DNA of 64,000 nt. Origin: Arthrobacter sp. 9V (lineage in GTDB: Bacteria > Actinomycetota > Actinomycetes > Actinomycetales > Micrococcaceae). Numbering within the stretch: the stretch's first letter is position 1; each line of letters begins with the position of its first letter. Both the position numbers and the translations under genes were made by a program. The stretch is taken from assembly GCF_902506065.1 (NCBI RefSeq), contig NZ_LR732912.1, forward strand, positions 3,749,406-3,813,405, in the 5' to 3' direction. Below are positions 50,924 through 60,478 of the stretch, one piece after another. The notes below the pieces were generated by a model that saw only the letters and a list, made by a program, of their open reading frames with translations, was not told the DNA's origin and made no database searches.

Positions 50924-51058
50924 GTTGCGAGGCCCACTCTGCGCCCCAAAACCGGGATCCAAACACGCAAAACAGGCCCCACAACAAACCACCCCGCGTT
51001 GCGAGGCCCACTCTGCGCCCCAACCCGTGATCCAAACGCGCAAAGCGGGCCCCACAAC
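50924..51058. repeat. palindromic intergenic repeat array, two units (locus e)
   Basis: Units at 50924-50985 and 50998-51058, with left arms GTTGCGAGGCCCACTCTGCG and right arms CGCAAAACAGGCCCCACAAC and CGCAAAGCGGGCCCCACAAC. The array lies between the stop codons of the small membrane protein and the convergent FAD oxidoreductase gene, where it could serve as a bidirectional terminator. Confidence 0.9.
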
Positions 51059-51065
51059 GGGTGGG

Positions 51066-52484
51066 TCAGGAGTCGAAACCCAGGCCCACGGCGTCGAGGG
51101 CTTTGAGGATAAGGTTCCGTTTGCCCTGGTTGTGATCGGCCCTGTCCATGGACCAGCGCGTCAGGTTGATGCCCAGCGATGCCAGCGGCTCAGGCGGGAA
51201 GGGCAGGGGGCGTTTCCGTACCATCTCCAGCCGGGTGCGCTCGGTGTCGAGGCCGGCCAACAGGTCCAGGAGGACATCGGCGGCGAAGGCCGTGGCTCCC
51301 ACTCCCAGCCCTGTGAAACCGGCCGCGTACGCCACCCGCCCCTTCCGCGCGGTGCCGAAGAACGCGCAGAACTGGGTGCTCGAATCGATGGGTCCGGCCC
51401 ACTTATGGGTGAACTTCAGGCCTTCGAGCTGCGGGAACGTGGTGAAGAAGTGCGAGGCGATCTTCTCCCACGTTGCCGGCTGGTGTTCGTGCTTTTGGTC
51501 AACGCGGCGTCCCCAGAAGTAGAGCGCGTCGTAGCCTCCGAACAAGATCCGGTGGTCCTTGGTGATGCGGTAATAGTGGAACTGGTTGGCTACGTCCCCG
51601 ATGCCCTGCCGCTTCCCCCAACCGATGGACTCCAACTGCTCTGCGGTGAGGGGCTCGGTCATGAGTGCGTAGTCGTACACCGGCACCGTCATGAGCTGGT
51701 TCCGCTTCAGAAGTGAAGGAAACACGTTGGTACCAAGGACCACGTGTCCCGCTTCCACGATGCCGCGCTCCGTGACAACCGTGACGCCGTGCTCATGATC
51801 GTTCAACTCGCGAACTCGTGTGCTTTCGTAAATCACCACACCCAGCTCAGTAGCCACCCGCGCCAATTCCAGCCCTAGTTTGTACGGATGGACCATGGCC
51901 ACGGAGTCTTTGTGCCAGCGGCCTGCCAGGTAAGTGGGCGAGTTGACCTCTGCACGGACGGCGTCCTGGTCCAGGAAGACGCTGCCTGGGCTGTCGTCCT
52001 CCTGGAGCCACGCCACTTGATGCGGTTCCACTGCAACGTTGAGCTCTCCGGTGCGCTCCCACTCGCAATCCATGCCGTACTTCTCCACGGCCTCCTGCAT
52101 GCGGTCCAGGTTTTCCATGCCCAAGCGGTCCAGGGTTTCCAACTCGTCCGGCCACCGGTTCTTTCCGTTCTCATGGCCGTGGGTGAGGCTCGCCTCGCAG
52201 AAACCACCATTACGGCCCGAAGCTGCCCAGGCCACCCGCTCCCCTTCCAGCAGGATCACTGTCCTGCCGGGGTCGCGTTCCTTGGCGCGTAACGCTGTCC
52301 ACAATCCGGTGTAGCCGCCGCCGACGATCACTAAGTCCGCGGCAGCATCGCCGTCGAGTTGGGGGTAGCGGGTGGCTGAGTCCTTGAGGTGGTCGATCCA
52401 GTACGGCCGGTGGGCCGCACCTGCCAGCGCATGGGATACGACGGCGGTCTGCGGGACATTCCGTTCGAAAACGGTGGTCTTCAC
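51066..52484 (-). CDS. FAD-dependent amine/amino acid oxidoreductase (DAO family, PuuB-like)
   Basis: A 472-residue flavoprotein of the D-amino acid oxidase superfamily. The FAD loop VIVGGGYTGLWTALRAKERDP lies near residue 52, and WAASGRNGGFCEASLTHG near 87 is typical of the gamma-glutamylputrescine oxidase / glycine oxidase-like group. The C-terminal GFTGLGVGATAFAADVLLDLLAG closes the FAD site. It would oxidise an amine to an aldehyde or keto acid with H2O2 release. GTG start at 52484 follows AGGAGAACC. It is the last gene of the minus-strand operon with an amidohydrolase and an ABC importer. Confidence 0.87.
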   Translation of the reverse strand: MKTTVFERNVPQTAVVSHALAGAAHRPYWIDHLKDSATRYPQLDGDAAADLVIVGGGYTGLWTALRAKERDPGRTVILLEGERVAWAASGRNGGFCEASLTHGHENGKNRWPDELETLDRLGMENLDRMQEAVEKYGMDCEWERTGELNVAVEPHQVAWLQEDDSPGSVFLDQDAVRAEVNSPTYLAGRWHKDSVAMVHPYKLGLELARVATELGVVIYESTRVRELNDHEHGVTVVTERGIVEAGHVVLGTNVFPSLLKRNQLMTVPVYDYALMTEPLTAEQLESIGWGKRQGIGDVANQFHYYRITKDHRILFGGYDALYFWGRRVDQKHEHQPATWEKIASHFFTTFPQLEGLKFTHKWAGPIDSSTQFCAFFGTARKGRVAYAAGFTGLGVGATAFAADVLLDLLAGLDTERTRLEMVRKRPLPFPPEPLASLGINLTRWSMDRADHNQGKRNLILKALDAVGLGFDS

Positions 52485-52547
52485 GGGAGGTTCTCCTGTT
52501 TCTAGGCGCGCTGATGAGGCGCCGGGGCTGTTCGTGACCGCTACTGC

Positions 52548-54161
52548 TCAGGCAGTTACCGGTTCGGCGTCCCACAATGGCCGGGGACGGGAGGCGATGA
52601 GGTTCCGCGTGTAGTCATCTCCAGGATCCTCAAGGATTCGCGCTGTGGGCCCGTGCTCCACGATCCTTCCCTGATGCATCACCAGAATCTCCGAGCACAA
52701 GCGTGAGACCACAGCGAGATCGTGGGTGACAAACAAGATGGTCAGCCCGAGCTGGTCCCGGAGTTCCTCCACGAGCTCCAGCACTTGGGCCTGAACCGAA
52801 ACGTCCAATGCACTGGTGGCCTCGTCCAGGACCAGCAGGCGTGGGCGGGCAGCAAGCGCTTTTGCTAACGCAACGCGTTGCCGCTGGCCACCGGAGAGGG
52901 CACGGGGCAGGGCTTCGACCCGTTCCGCTCCGATGCCCACCCGTCCCAGCAGGTTGCGGGCACTTTCCTTGGCTTCCTTGCGTCCTTGCTTTTGATGCAG
53001 GCGGAAGACGTCGGCTACGGCGTTCCCTACAGGGATGCGCGGGTCCAAAGACAGGTAGGGATCCTGGAACACAATCTGGACGTCCTTGGCAAGAAATTTC
53101 CTTTCGGAGGCTTTCAAGGCGCGGCGCGGACGCGGTACGTCCCGGAGGGCGAGTTCGCCGGCGGTGGCGGTTTCCAGAGCCACCACCAGCCGGGCGAGGG
53201 TGGACTTTCCGGAGCCGGACTCACCCACGATGCCCAGGGAGCCGCCCTCCGGCAAGCTGAAATCGGCGCTTTCCAGGGCCGTGATGACCTCGCCGCGGGG
53301 AAGCTGGTACGTCTTGGATAGACCAGTGACCTTCAGCAAAGGGGCTGAATCCAGCCCGGAAACCGCCACAGAGGAAGCAGCCCGTGGCTCAATGACGGGT
53401 GTCGCCTCTACCAGTTGCCGCGTGTAGTCCTGCTCAGGAGTAAGAAACACAGTGCGGGTGGGCCCGTGCTCCACCACTTCGCCGCGTCGGAGCACATAGA
53501 CGCGTTCGCACAAGCTTGCTGCGAGGTTGAGGTCGTGCGTGATGAAGAGCATTCCCATCCCCCGCGACTGTTGCTCTTCACGGAGGAGCTTCACGATTCC
53601 CGCCTGGGTTGTGACATCCAGCGCGGTGGTGGGCTCGTCGCACAGCAACAGGTCCGGTGAATTCAGGAGCGCTGCTGCGATCATGACGCGCTGCAGCATG
53701 CCACCGGAGAGCTGGTGCGGGTGCTGGTCCATGAGCTCTTTTGCCCGCCGCAACCCAACCTGCTCCAGCTGTTTCACAGCCCGTTCCGTGGCCTCCGCAC
53801 GGGACAACCCATCAAAGCGAAGCAGGGTTTCGGTGAGGAAGTCCCCCACGGTGCGGACGGGATTGATCCCGGCCCTGGGGTCCTGGAAGATCATGGAAGC
53901 GTGTTTCCGGCGCAGTTCCATGAGGCTTTGCTTGCTGGCCGTGAGGGTATCGAGGCCCTGAACCGCCACGGTCCCGGAGGATTCCGAACCGCCGGGAAGC
54001 AACCCCAGCGCGGCCCGGGTGGTCAGCGACTTACCCGAGCCGGACTCCCCCACCAAGGCTACAGCTTCGCCGTCGTTCACGTGAAGGGAGACGCCATCCA
54101 GCAGCGGCGGCCGGCCCGGGAAGCCAAGCGTAAAGTTTTCGATCTTCAAGAGCTGGCTCAT
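52548..54161 (-). CDS. ABC transporter ATP-binding protein with two fused ATPase domains (DppD-DppF)
   Basis: A 537-residue protein containing both nucleotide-binding domains of an oligopeptide-type importer. The first has Walker A GESGSGKS near residue 37 and signature LSGGMLQR; the second has Walker A GESGSGKST near 312, signature LSGGQRQR and Walker B LLVLDEATSALD. It overlaps the preceding permease gene by 4 bp. Such tandem ATPases are common with importers of peptides, nickel or glutathione. No separate ATPase gene is needed in this operon. Confidence 0.93.
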   Translation of the reverse strand: MSQLLKIENFTLGFPGRPPLLDGVSLHVNDGEAVALVGESGSGKSLTTRAALGLLPGGSESSGTVAVQGLDTLTASKQSLMELRRKHASMIFQDPRAGINPVRTVGDFLTETLLRFDGLSRAEATERAVKQLEQVGLRRAKELMDQHPHQLSGGMLQRVMIAAALLNSPDLLLCDEPTTALDVTTQAGIVKLLREEQQSRGMGMLFITHDLNLAASLCERVYVLRRGEVVEHGPTRTVFLTPEQDYTRQLVEATPVIEPRAASSVAVSGLDSAPLLKVTGLSKTYQLPRGEVITALESADFSLPEGGSLGIVGESGSGKSTLARLVVALETATAGELALRDVPRPRRALKASERKFLAKDVQIVFQDPYLSLDPRIPVGNAVADVFRLHQKQGRKEAKESARNLLGRVGIGAERVEALPRALSGGQRQRVALAKALAARPRLLVLDEATSALDVSVQAQVLELVEELRDQLGLTILFVTHDLAVVSRLCSEILVMHQGRIVEHGPTARILEDPGDDYTRNLIASRPRPLWDAEPVTA

Positions 54162-55015
54162 GAAAGTTTTCCTCCGATGCGGTCTGAGAGTTCCTCGCCG
54201 ATGACGTTCACGGCCACCACCACCAGGACCACTACCAACGCGGGCCAGAAGGCGGGGAGGATGTAACCGCCCAGCAGGGCGCCACGGGATTCCTCGATCA
54301 TGGCGCCCCAGTCGCTGGTGGGCGGTTGCACGCCGAGCCCGATGAAGGAGAGCGCCGCGAGGTCGGCCAGCACATAGCCGAAGTTCAGTGTTGACTGGGC
54401 GCCCACGGTAGGAATGAGGTTGGGCAGAACCCGTCCCAGCACCACCCAGGGTGTCCGGAATCCGAGCACCCGGTATGCCTGGACATACGGCCTGCTCCGC
54501 TCAGCCACCACCAAGGACTGCGCCAGCCTGGCAACGTACGGAACGTAGGCGATGGTCATGGCCAGGATGGGCGCGAAAAGCCCCTTGCCGAACAACGCGA
54601 TGGCAAGCATGGCCATGAGCAGCGCGGGAAAAGCGAAGAGAAGATCGAAGAGACGGCCCAAAACCTTGCCCAGCCACCCCTCGGACCATCCGGCTACCAG
54701 GCCAAGAAGCAGGCCCAGCACGGTGGATCCGATCACCACTATGGTGGGCCCCAGCAGCGAGGTCCGCCCACCGTGCATGAGCCGGCTGAGGAGATCGCGG
54801 CCCAGGGCGTCGGTCCCCAGCAGGTGCTGCCCGCCGGGTCCGGCAAGAACGTTGTTGAGGTCCACATAGTCGGGGTCGTACGGTGCCAGGACCGGGGCGA
54901 AAAGTGAAAGAAGTACGACGACGGCGGCAACGGCCAGCGCGCCCCACGCCATGGGTGACAGGAGGCTGCCGTAACGGCGAAGCCCCGCCTGTGGCAGCTG
55001 GATGGCTAACGTCAT
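54158..55015 (-). CDS. ABC transporter permease (DppC type)
   Basis: A 285-residue permease with about six helices. The N-terminal domain has PYDPDYVDLNNVLAGPGGQHLLGTDALGRDLLSRLMHGGR fragments typical of OppC_N, and the EAA loop region reads YVQAYRVLGFRTPWVVLGRVLPN. It is coupled to both neighbours by 4-bp ATGA overlaps and pairs with the DppB-type permease. The substrate is unknown. Confidence 0.92.
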   Translation of the reverse strand: MTLAIQLPQAGLRRYGSLLSPMAWGALAVAAVVVLLSLFAPVLAPYDPDYVDLNNVLAGPGGQHLLGTDALGRDLLSRLMHGGRTSLLGPTIVVIGSTVLGLLLGLVAGWSEGWLGKVLGRLFDLLFAFPALLMAMLAIALFGKGLFAPILAMTIAYVPYVARLAQSLVVAERSRPYVQAYRVLGFRTPWVVLGRVLPNLIPTVGAQSTLNFGYVLADLAALSFIGLGVQPPTSDWGAMIEESRGALLGGYILPAFWPALVVVLVVVAVNVIGEELSDRIGGKLS

Positions 55016-56037
55016 CGTGACTCCGTTCCGGCCGCAATGCGCGGATCAATGAGGGGTTGGACGAGGTCCACCACGGTGTTGACCAGGACGAACGCTGCAA
55101 CCACCACCATGACGATCGCCTGGACAACGCCGAAGTCGAGCCTGTCGATGGACTGCACCAAAAGCTGTCCGATGCCGGAAAGGCCGAAAGTGCGTTCGAT
55201 GATGGCGCTGGAGACCAAAAGTCCGGCCACCAAAACACCACTCACGGTCAGGATGGGTCCCAAGGCGTTGCGCAGGACGTGGCGTGCCACCACCGATCCG
55301 CGGGTGAGGCCGCGGCTGGTGGCCACCTCAACGTGTTCGCGGAGCAGCTGCTCGTTCATGGAGGAACGGGTCACCCTGGCCACCATGGCGATGTAGGTGA
55401 TGCCCAAGGCGAGTGCCGGGAGGGTGAGATGCCAGATCCGGTCCCATCCGCCGTCGCCGCTTCCGAAGGAGGGGAACCAGCCCAAGCCCACGGAGAAGAG
55501 CGCTACCAAGGCGATGGCTGCCACGAACGGCGGAACGGCGCCGGCTGCGGTGAGGGTGATGAGGATGAAGCGGTCACCGAAGCCCTTGTTCAGGCTGGCC
55601 ACAATGCCGGCGAACAATCCCAGGACGGTAATAAAAACTGCCGCGAGTGCTACGAGTTGCAGAGTGGTGGGCAGCCGTCCGAGCAAGACGTCCGAAACGT
55701 CCTGGCGGTAGGTCAGTGAACGTCCCCAATCCCCTTGGAGAATCCCGCCCAGCCAATTCAGGTATTGTTCCCAAGCTGGTTTATCCAGGCCGAATTGCCG
55801 GGTGATCTCTTCAAGTGCCTCGGGTTTGGGGCTGCGTCCCCTCAGCAGGAACCGGGCGGGATCGCCGGGAACCAGGAAGCGTGAGAAGAACACGGCCAGT
55901 GAGGCCACAAACAATGTCAGCACCAGGGCCAGCAGCTTCTTCAGTATGTACATCGCCGGGCGGGTTGCCTTGCCTTTTTCCCGTTTACGGGTGGGAACGG
56001 CCGGCGCCGAGGCCTGTACGTGATCTGTAGCGGTCAT
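55012..56037 (-). CDS. ABC transporter permease (DppB type)
   Basis: A 341-residue permease, longer at the N-terminus than usual because of a 30-residue charged cytoplasmic leader. First helix LLALVLTLFVASLAVFF, then the family hallmark RQFGLDKPAWEQYLNWLGGILQGDWG pieces and the EAA loop HVEVATSRGLTRGSVVARHVLRNAL. GGAGGT lies eight bases before the ATG. It starts one base after the preceding substrate-binding protein gene stop. Confidence 0.92.
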   Translation of the reverse strand: MTATDHVQASAPAVPTRKREKGKATRPAMYILKKLLALVLTLFVASLAVFFSRFLVPGDPARFLLRGRSPKPEALEEITRQFGLDKPAWEQYLNWLGGILQGDWGRSLTYRQDVSDVLLGRLPTTLQLVALAAVFITVLGLFAGIVASLNKGFGDRFILITLTAAGAVPPFVAAIALVALFSVGLGWFPSFGSGDGGWDRIWHLTLPALALGITYIAMVARVTRSSMNEQLLREHVEVATSRGLTRGSVVARHVLRNALGPILTVSGVLVAGLLVSSAIIERTFGLSGIGQLLVQSIDRLDFGVVQAIVMVVVAAFVLVNTVVDLVQPLIDPRIAAGTESR

Positions 56038-56038
56038 G

Positions 56039-57748
56039 TCAGCGACCTCCTATCTGGGCTGCCCACGGGAAGTACATGTAGTTGATGGACGGGTCCGCCC
56101 CGGTGATGCGCTTGCCCATCCACATGGACGTGACGGTCTCATAGAGCGGCCCCCACACCACGTCATCGGCGGCCAGCTTGGCGGCCTGGCCCGTGAGCTT
56201 GCCCCGGGCATCGGGGTCCTGCACGGTGTAGGCGGTATTGACCAGGTCATCGAATTCCGGGTTGCTCCAGCCGCCGTAGTTGCTGAAATCTCCGGTGCGC
56301 AGCACGCTGTACATTTCCAACGGCTCGGTGCTGGAGAGGTACCAGGACGTCACCAGAAGGTCCACGTTCTTGCGGGCCTCCGGGTCGGAGAAGAGCGTGG
56401 TGTATTTGTCGTTGGACATGGTCTGGATTTCAGGGTCCAAGCCAATTTCCTTGGCCGCGGACGCGATGGCCCGTGCCGTGATGTCGAAAGCGGCGTTCAG
56501 TGAGGCAGTGGCGAAGACAAACTTGCTGCCCTCGGCCCCTGCTTCCTTGATGAGTTTCCTGGCTTCTTCCAGGTCATAGGGCGCGGACAGCAAGCCGTCG
56601 AAAGCCTCATCCGTGGTCTGGGGTTGAACGTCCTTCCACACACTCTTGATGGTCAGCGCGTCCGTTTTCTTCGCATAGCCCTGTTCCGCCGCTTTGATCA
56701 AGGCTTCACGGTTGATGGCCATCATCAGCGCCTTGCGCACCCGGACGTCCTTGAAGGTGCCGGCGAGGTTGGTGAAGACCATGCTTTGCACCGACGTGTC
56801 CTCGCCGAAGTACAAGGTTCCGGCGTCTTTGTTGGCCTTCAGGATGTCCATGGCATTGGACGGGATCGCGAAGCCACCATCTATCTCGCCGGTCTGGAAC
56901 GCGTTGATCCGGGACGTGGCATCGGGGAGCATCTTGAAAGTGACCTGGCCTGACTTGGCTTTGAGCTCCGGGTCCCAGTAGTCGTCGAACCGTTTGAGCG
57001 TGATGCTTTCCCCGGCTTCCCATTGCTCGAACTTGAAGGGGCCGGTGCAGTTCACGCCGGTACTCGAGTTGCCGTAGTCCTTGCCCGCCGCTTCCAGCGT
57101 CTTGGCGGACTCCACCACCCCGGTGGCACCCACCAAAGAGCTGTTGAAGACGTAATCCGGCCGGGTGGTGGTGACCGTGACCTCAAAATCGCCGGTCTTC
57201 TCGATTGACTCCACATTTTGGTAGGCGGAGGCCCAGAACGAACCCACTTCCGGATCCAGATGGCGGCTCAGTGAGGCCACAACATCATCCGCGGTCATCT
57301 CGCTGCCGTCGTGAAACTTCACGCCCTCCCGGATGGTGTAAACCCACGTCAACGGGTCCGGATTCTCCACCCTTGTGGCCAGGCCCGGCGACGTGGAAAG
57401 GTCGGCATTCCAACGGAACAGCGACTCACACACATTGGACAAGACAGTGTTGTCCGGGTAGTCGAAGGCGTACGCATAGTCCAGGGAGAACGGCTCCGCG
57501 TACATGGCCCAATTGAAGTTATCGATCTCCTTAGTGGGGGCCGGAGTGGAGTCGGACATGGTGAACTTGGCTCCGCCCGCGGCGTCAGTCACGCTGGCGG
57601 GCCGGACGCCGCAGCCGCCCAGGACCAAGCCGGCCACGACGGCGGCGACGCCCACCGCGGTGATGCGCGACGGCGTCGTCCGCTGTTTTGAGCGCACGGC
57701 ACCCTTCGCAGTTGAGGGCGCAGGTGACGGCGGTGTTGGCGGCCTCAT
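56039..57748 (-). CDS. ABC transporter substrate-binding lipoprotein (family 5)
   Basis: A 569-residue extracellular binding protein of the DppA/OppA family. A polar 28-residue N-terminus precedes the hydrophobic signal and lipobox VLGGCG, so it is a lipoprotein. Typical motifs are IREGVKFHDGSEMTADDVVASL and VRKALMMAINREALI. Its start overlaps the upstream amidohydrolase stop by 4 bp. Together with the two permeases and tandem ATPase it forms a complete importer. The link with the amidohydrolase suggests that it takes up an amide- or peptide-like compound. Confidence 0.92.
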   Translation of the reverse strand: MRPPTPPSPAPSTAKGAVRSKQRTTPSRITAVGVAAVVAGLVLGGCGVRPASVTDAAGGAKFTMSDSTPAPTKEIDNFNWAMYAEPFSLDYAYAFDYPDNTVLSNVCESLFRWNADLSTSPGLATRVENPDPLTWVYTIREGVKFHDGSEMTADDVVASLSRHLDPEVGSFWASAYQNVESIEKTGDFEVTVTTTRPDYVFNSSLVGATGVVESAKTLEAAGKDYGNSSTGVNCTGPFKFEQWEAGESITLKRFDDYWDPELKAKSGQVTFKMLPDATSRINAFQTGEIDGGFAIPSNAMDILKANKDAGTLYFGEDTSVQSMVFTNLAGTFKDVRVRKALMMAINREALIKAAEQGYAKKTDALTIKSVWKDVQPQTTDEAFDGLLSAPYDLEEARKLIKEAGAEGSKFVFATASLNAAFDITARAIASAAKEIGLDPEIQTMSNDKYTTLFSDPEARKNVDLLVTSWYLSSTEPLEMYSVLRTGDFSNYGGWSNPEFDDLVNTAYTVQDPDARGKLTGQAAKLAADDVVWGPLYETVTSMWMGKRITGADPSINYMYFPWAAQIGGR

Positions 57749-59457
57749 GGCATCACCGGAGCAGGCTGGACGTGGTTGTCCCGGGCTTCAGTGTTGCCGG
57801 TGAGTGCGCGGTCATAGACGCACTCGCCCCCAATCCACGTCTGCGTCACCACCGCACGGTGCAGTTCCTCCGCAGGGAGATCAAAAATGTTGACGTCCAA
57901 GACGGCGAGATCGGCAAGTTTGCCCGGTTCCAATGTTCCCGTTTCCGCGTCCAGATGGTTGATCCAGGCTGAGCCGCGGGTGTAGGCATCCAGGATCTGT
58001 TTGAGGCTGAGCTTTTGTGATTCGGGACCGAGCGGGGGCAGGTCCTCCCCCGGTGCCGTGCGGTTGACTGCCACGTGGATGGCCGCGATGGGGTCTGCCG
58101 TGGAGACCGGCCAGTCGCTTCCGGCCACCAAACGGGCACCCGCGGAGGCAAGTTCACCGAAAGGGTAGTGCCTGTCCTCGGCACCCGGTTCAAGGAACGG
58201 GAGCGTCAGGGTGTCCATCTGTTCTTCGTGGCAGGCCCAGAGAGCCTGCACATTGGCCGCCGCATTCAGCGCGGCAAAACGTGCAACGTCCTCGCTGCGG
58301 ACCACTTGCAGGTGCGCCAGATGGTGCCGGTGATCGTTGATTCCGTTGCTGTCCCGGGCTGCCTGGAGCGCGTCCAGAGAGTCGGTTACGGCGCGGTCGC
58401 CCAGTGCGTGGAAGTGGACCTGCATGCCTGAATCATCAATGGCCGTGACGAACTCCTTCAACTCGTCCGGGTCGAAGAATTCGAGGCCCCGGTTGTCCGT
58501 GTGGTGACCGTGGTGATCAAGGTAAACATGGTGCATGGCGGCGGTGTAGTTCTCCGCCACACCGTCCACCATCACTTTGACGGTGTTGGCGTTGAGCATC
58601 GTGTGATCGAAGGCGCCGGCCACCCTGTCCCGCCGTTCCACAATTGCTTCCAGCTGGCCCATTCCGGCCGTACGGTCCCACCACTGGCATGCCGTGACCC
58701 GGACTTTGAGGTCTCCGTTTTTCGCCGCGTCCGCGTAGACGTCCAAGTGATCGGCGTGTTCGCCTTCAGGGATGGGAACCCAGGCGTCCTGCCAGGCCGT
58801 AATACCTTGGGCGAGGAGCAGTTTCTGGGATGCAAGCAGGCCTTGGTACGCCAACTCGTAGGGCACCGCCGGCTTGGCTGCGTTGAACAGGTCCATGGCA
58901 CCTTCATGGACTGTGCCCGCCGGCGTCCCGTCTTCTTCGCGTTCCAGCCGTCCGCCCTCCGGATCGGGGGTTTCGGCGCCTATTCCCGCTGCTGTGAAGG
59001 CAGCGGTGTTGGCCCATGCCCCGTGGTGGTCCCTGTTGATGAGGTAGACGGGGCGGTCCGGCACCACGGCGTCCAGCAGGTCACGGGTGGGAGTGCCGCC
59101 GGGGAAGAAGTCCATGGACCATCCAGCGCCCAGGATCCATGGTTCGTCAGGGTTTTCCTCGGCGTAGCGGGCCACAGTCGCCACGGCATCTTCTGCGCTG
59201 GTGGCCGCTGTCAGGTCGCATTGAAGCAGCTCTATCCCGGCGAAGATGGGGTGGATGTGGGCGTCCTGGAAACCGGGCACCACCAGTTGGCCCTGGAGGT
59301 CAACCCTGCGGGTCTCCGGCGTGACGGTTGCACTGACGTCCTCGGGTTCACCGATGGCGATGATGCGGCCTTCGGCGATCGCCAGGTTTGCTCGGAGGGG
59401 GCCGGCGTCGTTGCCGGTGTACACCCATCCGTTCTCAAACAAAATCTCTGCATGCAC
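57745..59457 (-). CDS. amidohydrolase family protein (YtcJ-like, amidohydrolase_3)
   Basis: A 570-residue metal-dependent hydrolase. The HxH metal motif is in VPGFQDAHIHPIFAG near residue 62, another metal histidine in QVHFHALGDRAV near 350, and the catalytic aspartate in VAGSDWPVSTADPI near 450. YtcJ-like enzymes include N-substituted formamide deformylase and other amidases. It is the first gene of the minus-strand operon and its promoter overlaps a strong palindrome and a CRP-like site. It would hydrolyse the imported compound, releasing an amine for the FAD oxidase. AGGACTCC lies before the ATG. Confidence 0.88.
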   Translation of the reverse strand: MHAEILFENGWVYTGNDAGPLRANLAIAEGRIIAIGEPEDVSATVTPETRRVDLQGQLVVPGFQDAHIHPIFAGIELLQCDLTAATSAEDAVATVARYAEENPDEPWILGAGWSMDFFPGGTPTRDLLDAVVPDRPVYLINRDHHGAWANTAAFTAAGIGAETPDPEGGRLEREEDGTPAGTVHEGAMDLFNAAKPAVPYELAYQGLLASQKLLLAQGITAWQDAWVPIPEGEHADHLDVYADAAKNGDLKVRVTACQWWDRTAGMGQLEAIVERRDRVAGAFDHTMLNANTVKVMVDGVAENYTAAMHHVYLDHHGHHTDNRGLEFFDPDELKEFVTAIDDSGMQVHFHALGDRAVTDSLDALQAARDSNGINDHRHHLAHLQVVRSEDVARFAALNAAANVQALWACHEEQMDTLTLPFLEPGAEDRHYPFGELASAGARLVAGSDWPVSTADPIAAIHVAVNRTAPGEDLPPLGPESQKLSLKQILDAYTRGSAWINHLDAETGTLEPGKLADLAVLDVNIFDLPAEELHRAVVTQTWIGGECVYDRALTGNTEARDNHVQPAPVMP

Positions 59458-59495
59458 GGTGGAGTCCTTTCATGGGAAATTCAACTCTGCGAGAC

Positions 59496-59541
59496 ACACT
59501 ATGAGCCGGATCACATTAAAGTCAACAGTGTTGACATCAAC
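59496..59541 (-). promoter_or_regulatory. amidohydrolase operon promoter with overlapping dyads and CRP/GlxR-like site
   Basis: On the minus strand TTGACT (59525-59520) and TAGTGT (59501-59496) are 18 bp apart. The -35 element lies inside a perfect dyad GTCAACA-G-TGTTGAC (59521-59535), which overlaps a second dyad GTTGA-CA-TCAAC (59530-59541). TGTGATCCGGCTCATA (59515-59500) fills the spacer and resembles a CRP/GlxR site. The divergent TetR gene is the likely repressor. Confidence 0.6.
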
Positions 59542-59635
59542 GCTGACAAAGTCTTTGACTGATCTGAAAAGTTTGACGTGAACTGGAAAGGAGGAGGCCA
59601 TGAATCATGTAGGTTGATATTCAACCGGGGAACGC

Positions 59636-60334
59636 ATGGAAGGCGGACAACTGATGGTGCAGCCAGCACAGTCGACGGACCGCCGCACGCGCCTTGACCC
59701 GGCCACCATCATTGACGCCGTCCTGCGGATCTCACGCCAGGAACTCGGCGAACGGCTAACGGTCCGCCGCTTGGGACAGGAACTTGAGGTAGACGCCACC
59801 GCCGTCTACCGGCATTTCCGGAACCGGGACGCGATCATCAGGGCAGCACTGGACCAGCTGTTCATGATGTCCGTGGAACGCACTCTGGCCATGGCACGGG
59901 ATCTTCACTGGCGCGCCCGGTTGGAGGCGTACCTCGACGAACTCCTCAAAGCCTTTATGCAACATCCCTCCTTGGGGAGCGAGTCATTCGCTACGGACAC
60001 CTACGGCCCCGGCGAGTTGAAGGCGATCGAGTTCGTTCTGCAATGCCTCACCGACGCGGGACTGGCGGAGGACCGCGTGGTGCATTACTACGCGGCATTG
60101 GAGAGCTACACCCTTGCACTCGGCGCCGGCATCGCGGTGGAGATTCAGCGGCTACCGGACTCCGAAGGCCACGATCCCTGGATCAACCCCCGGGTGTTCA
60201 CACGCATTTCCGGACATCCACTCCTTGAAAAGCACCACGCAGCACTGCAAAACCTGGACTCCCTCAAGGCGTTCCAAGCCGGTCTTGCGGCAATCTTGGA
60301 CAGCGCCGAGCGGGAAAGCACCAAGCAGGCCTGA
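59636..60334 (+). CDS. TetR/AcrR family regulator
   Basis: A 232-residue TetR regulator with the helix-turn-helix around residues 35-75 (LTVRRLGQELEVDATAVYRHFRNRDAIIRAAL) and a helical ligand domain. ATG at 59636 (after GGGGAACGC) or 59654 may be used. It is divergent from the amidohydrolase/ABC/oxidase operon; the double dyad at 59521-59541 sits between them and covers the operon -35 element, so this protein is the likely local repressor. The aldehyde dehydrogenase gene follows on the same strand. Confidence 0.88.
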   Translation: MEGGQLMVQPAQSTDRRTRLDPATIIDAVLRISRQELGERLTVRRLGQELEVDATAVYRHFRNRDAIIRAALDQLFMMSVERTLAMARDLHWRARLEAYLDELLKAFMQHPSLGSESFATDTYGPGELKAIEFVLQCLTDAGLAEDRVVHYYAALESYTLALGAGIAVEIQRLPDSEGHDPWINPRVFTRISGHPLLEKHHAALQNLDSLKAFQAGLAAILDSAERESTKQA

Positions 60335-60478
60335 CCGGCCTGCTGCCCTGGCCTCCCCGCCCGGCCGCCTGCTTTACCAGCAACGCAACCCGCCTCCCCC
60401 ACATGACGCCACCACCCGGCGTCGTTCATTCAGTACTGCCCGGACAGCGACGCCCGGCAGGGAAAGCACGGTACCCCC

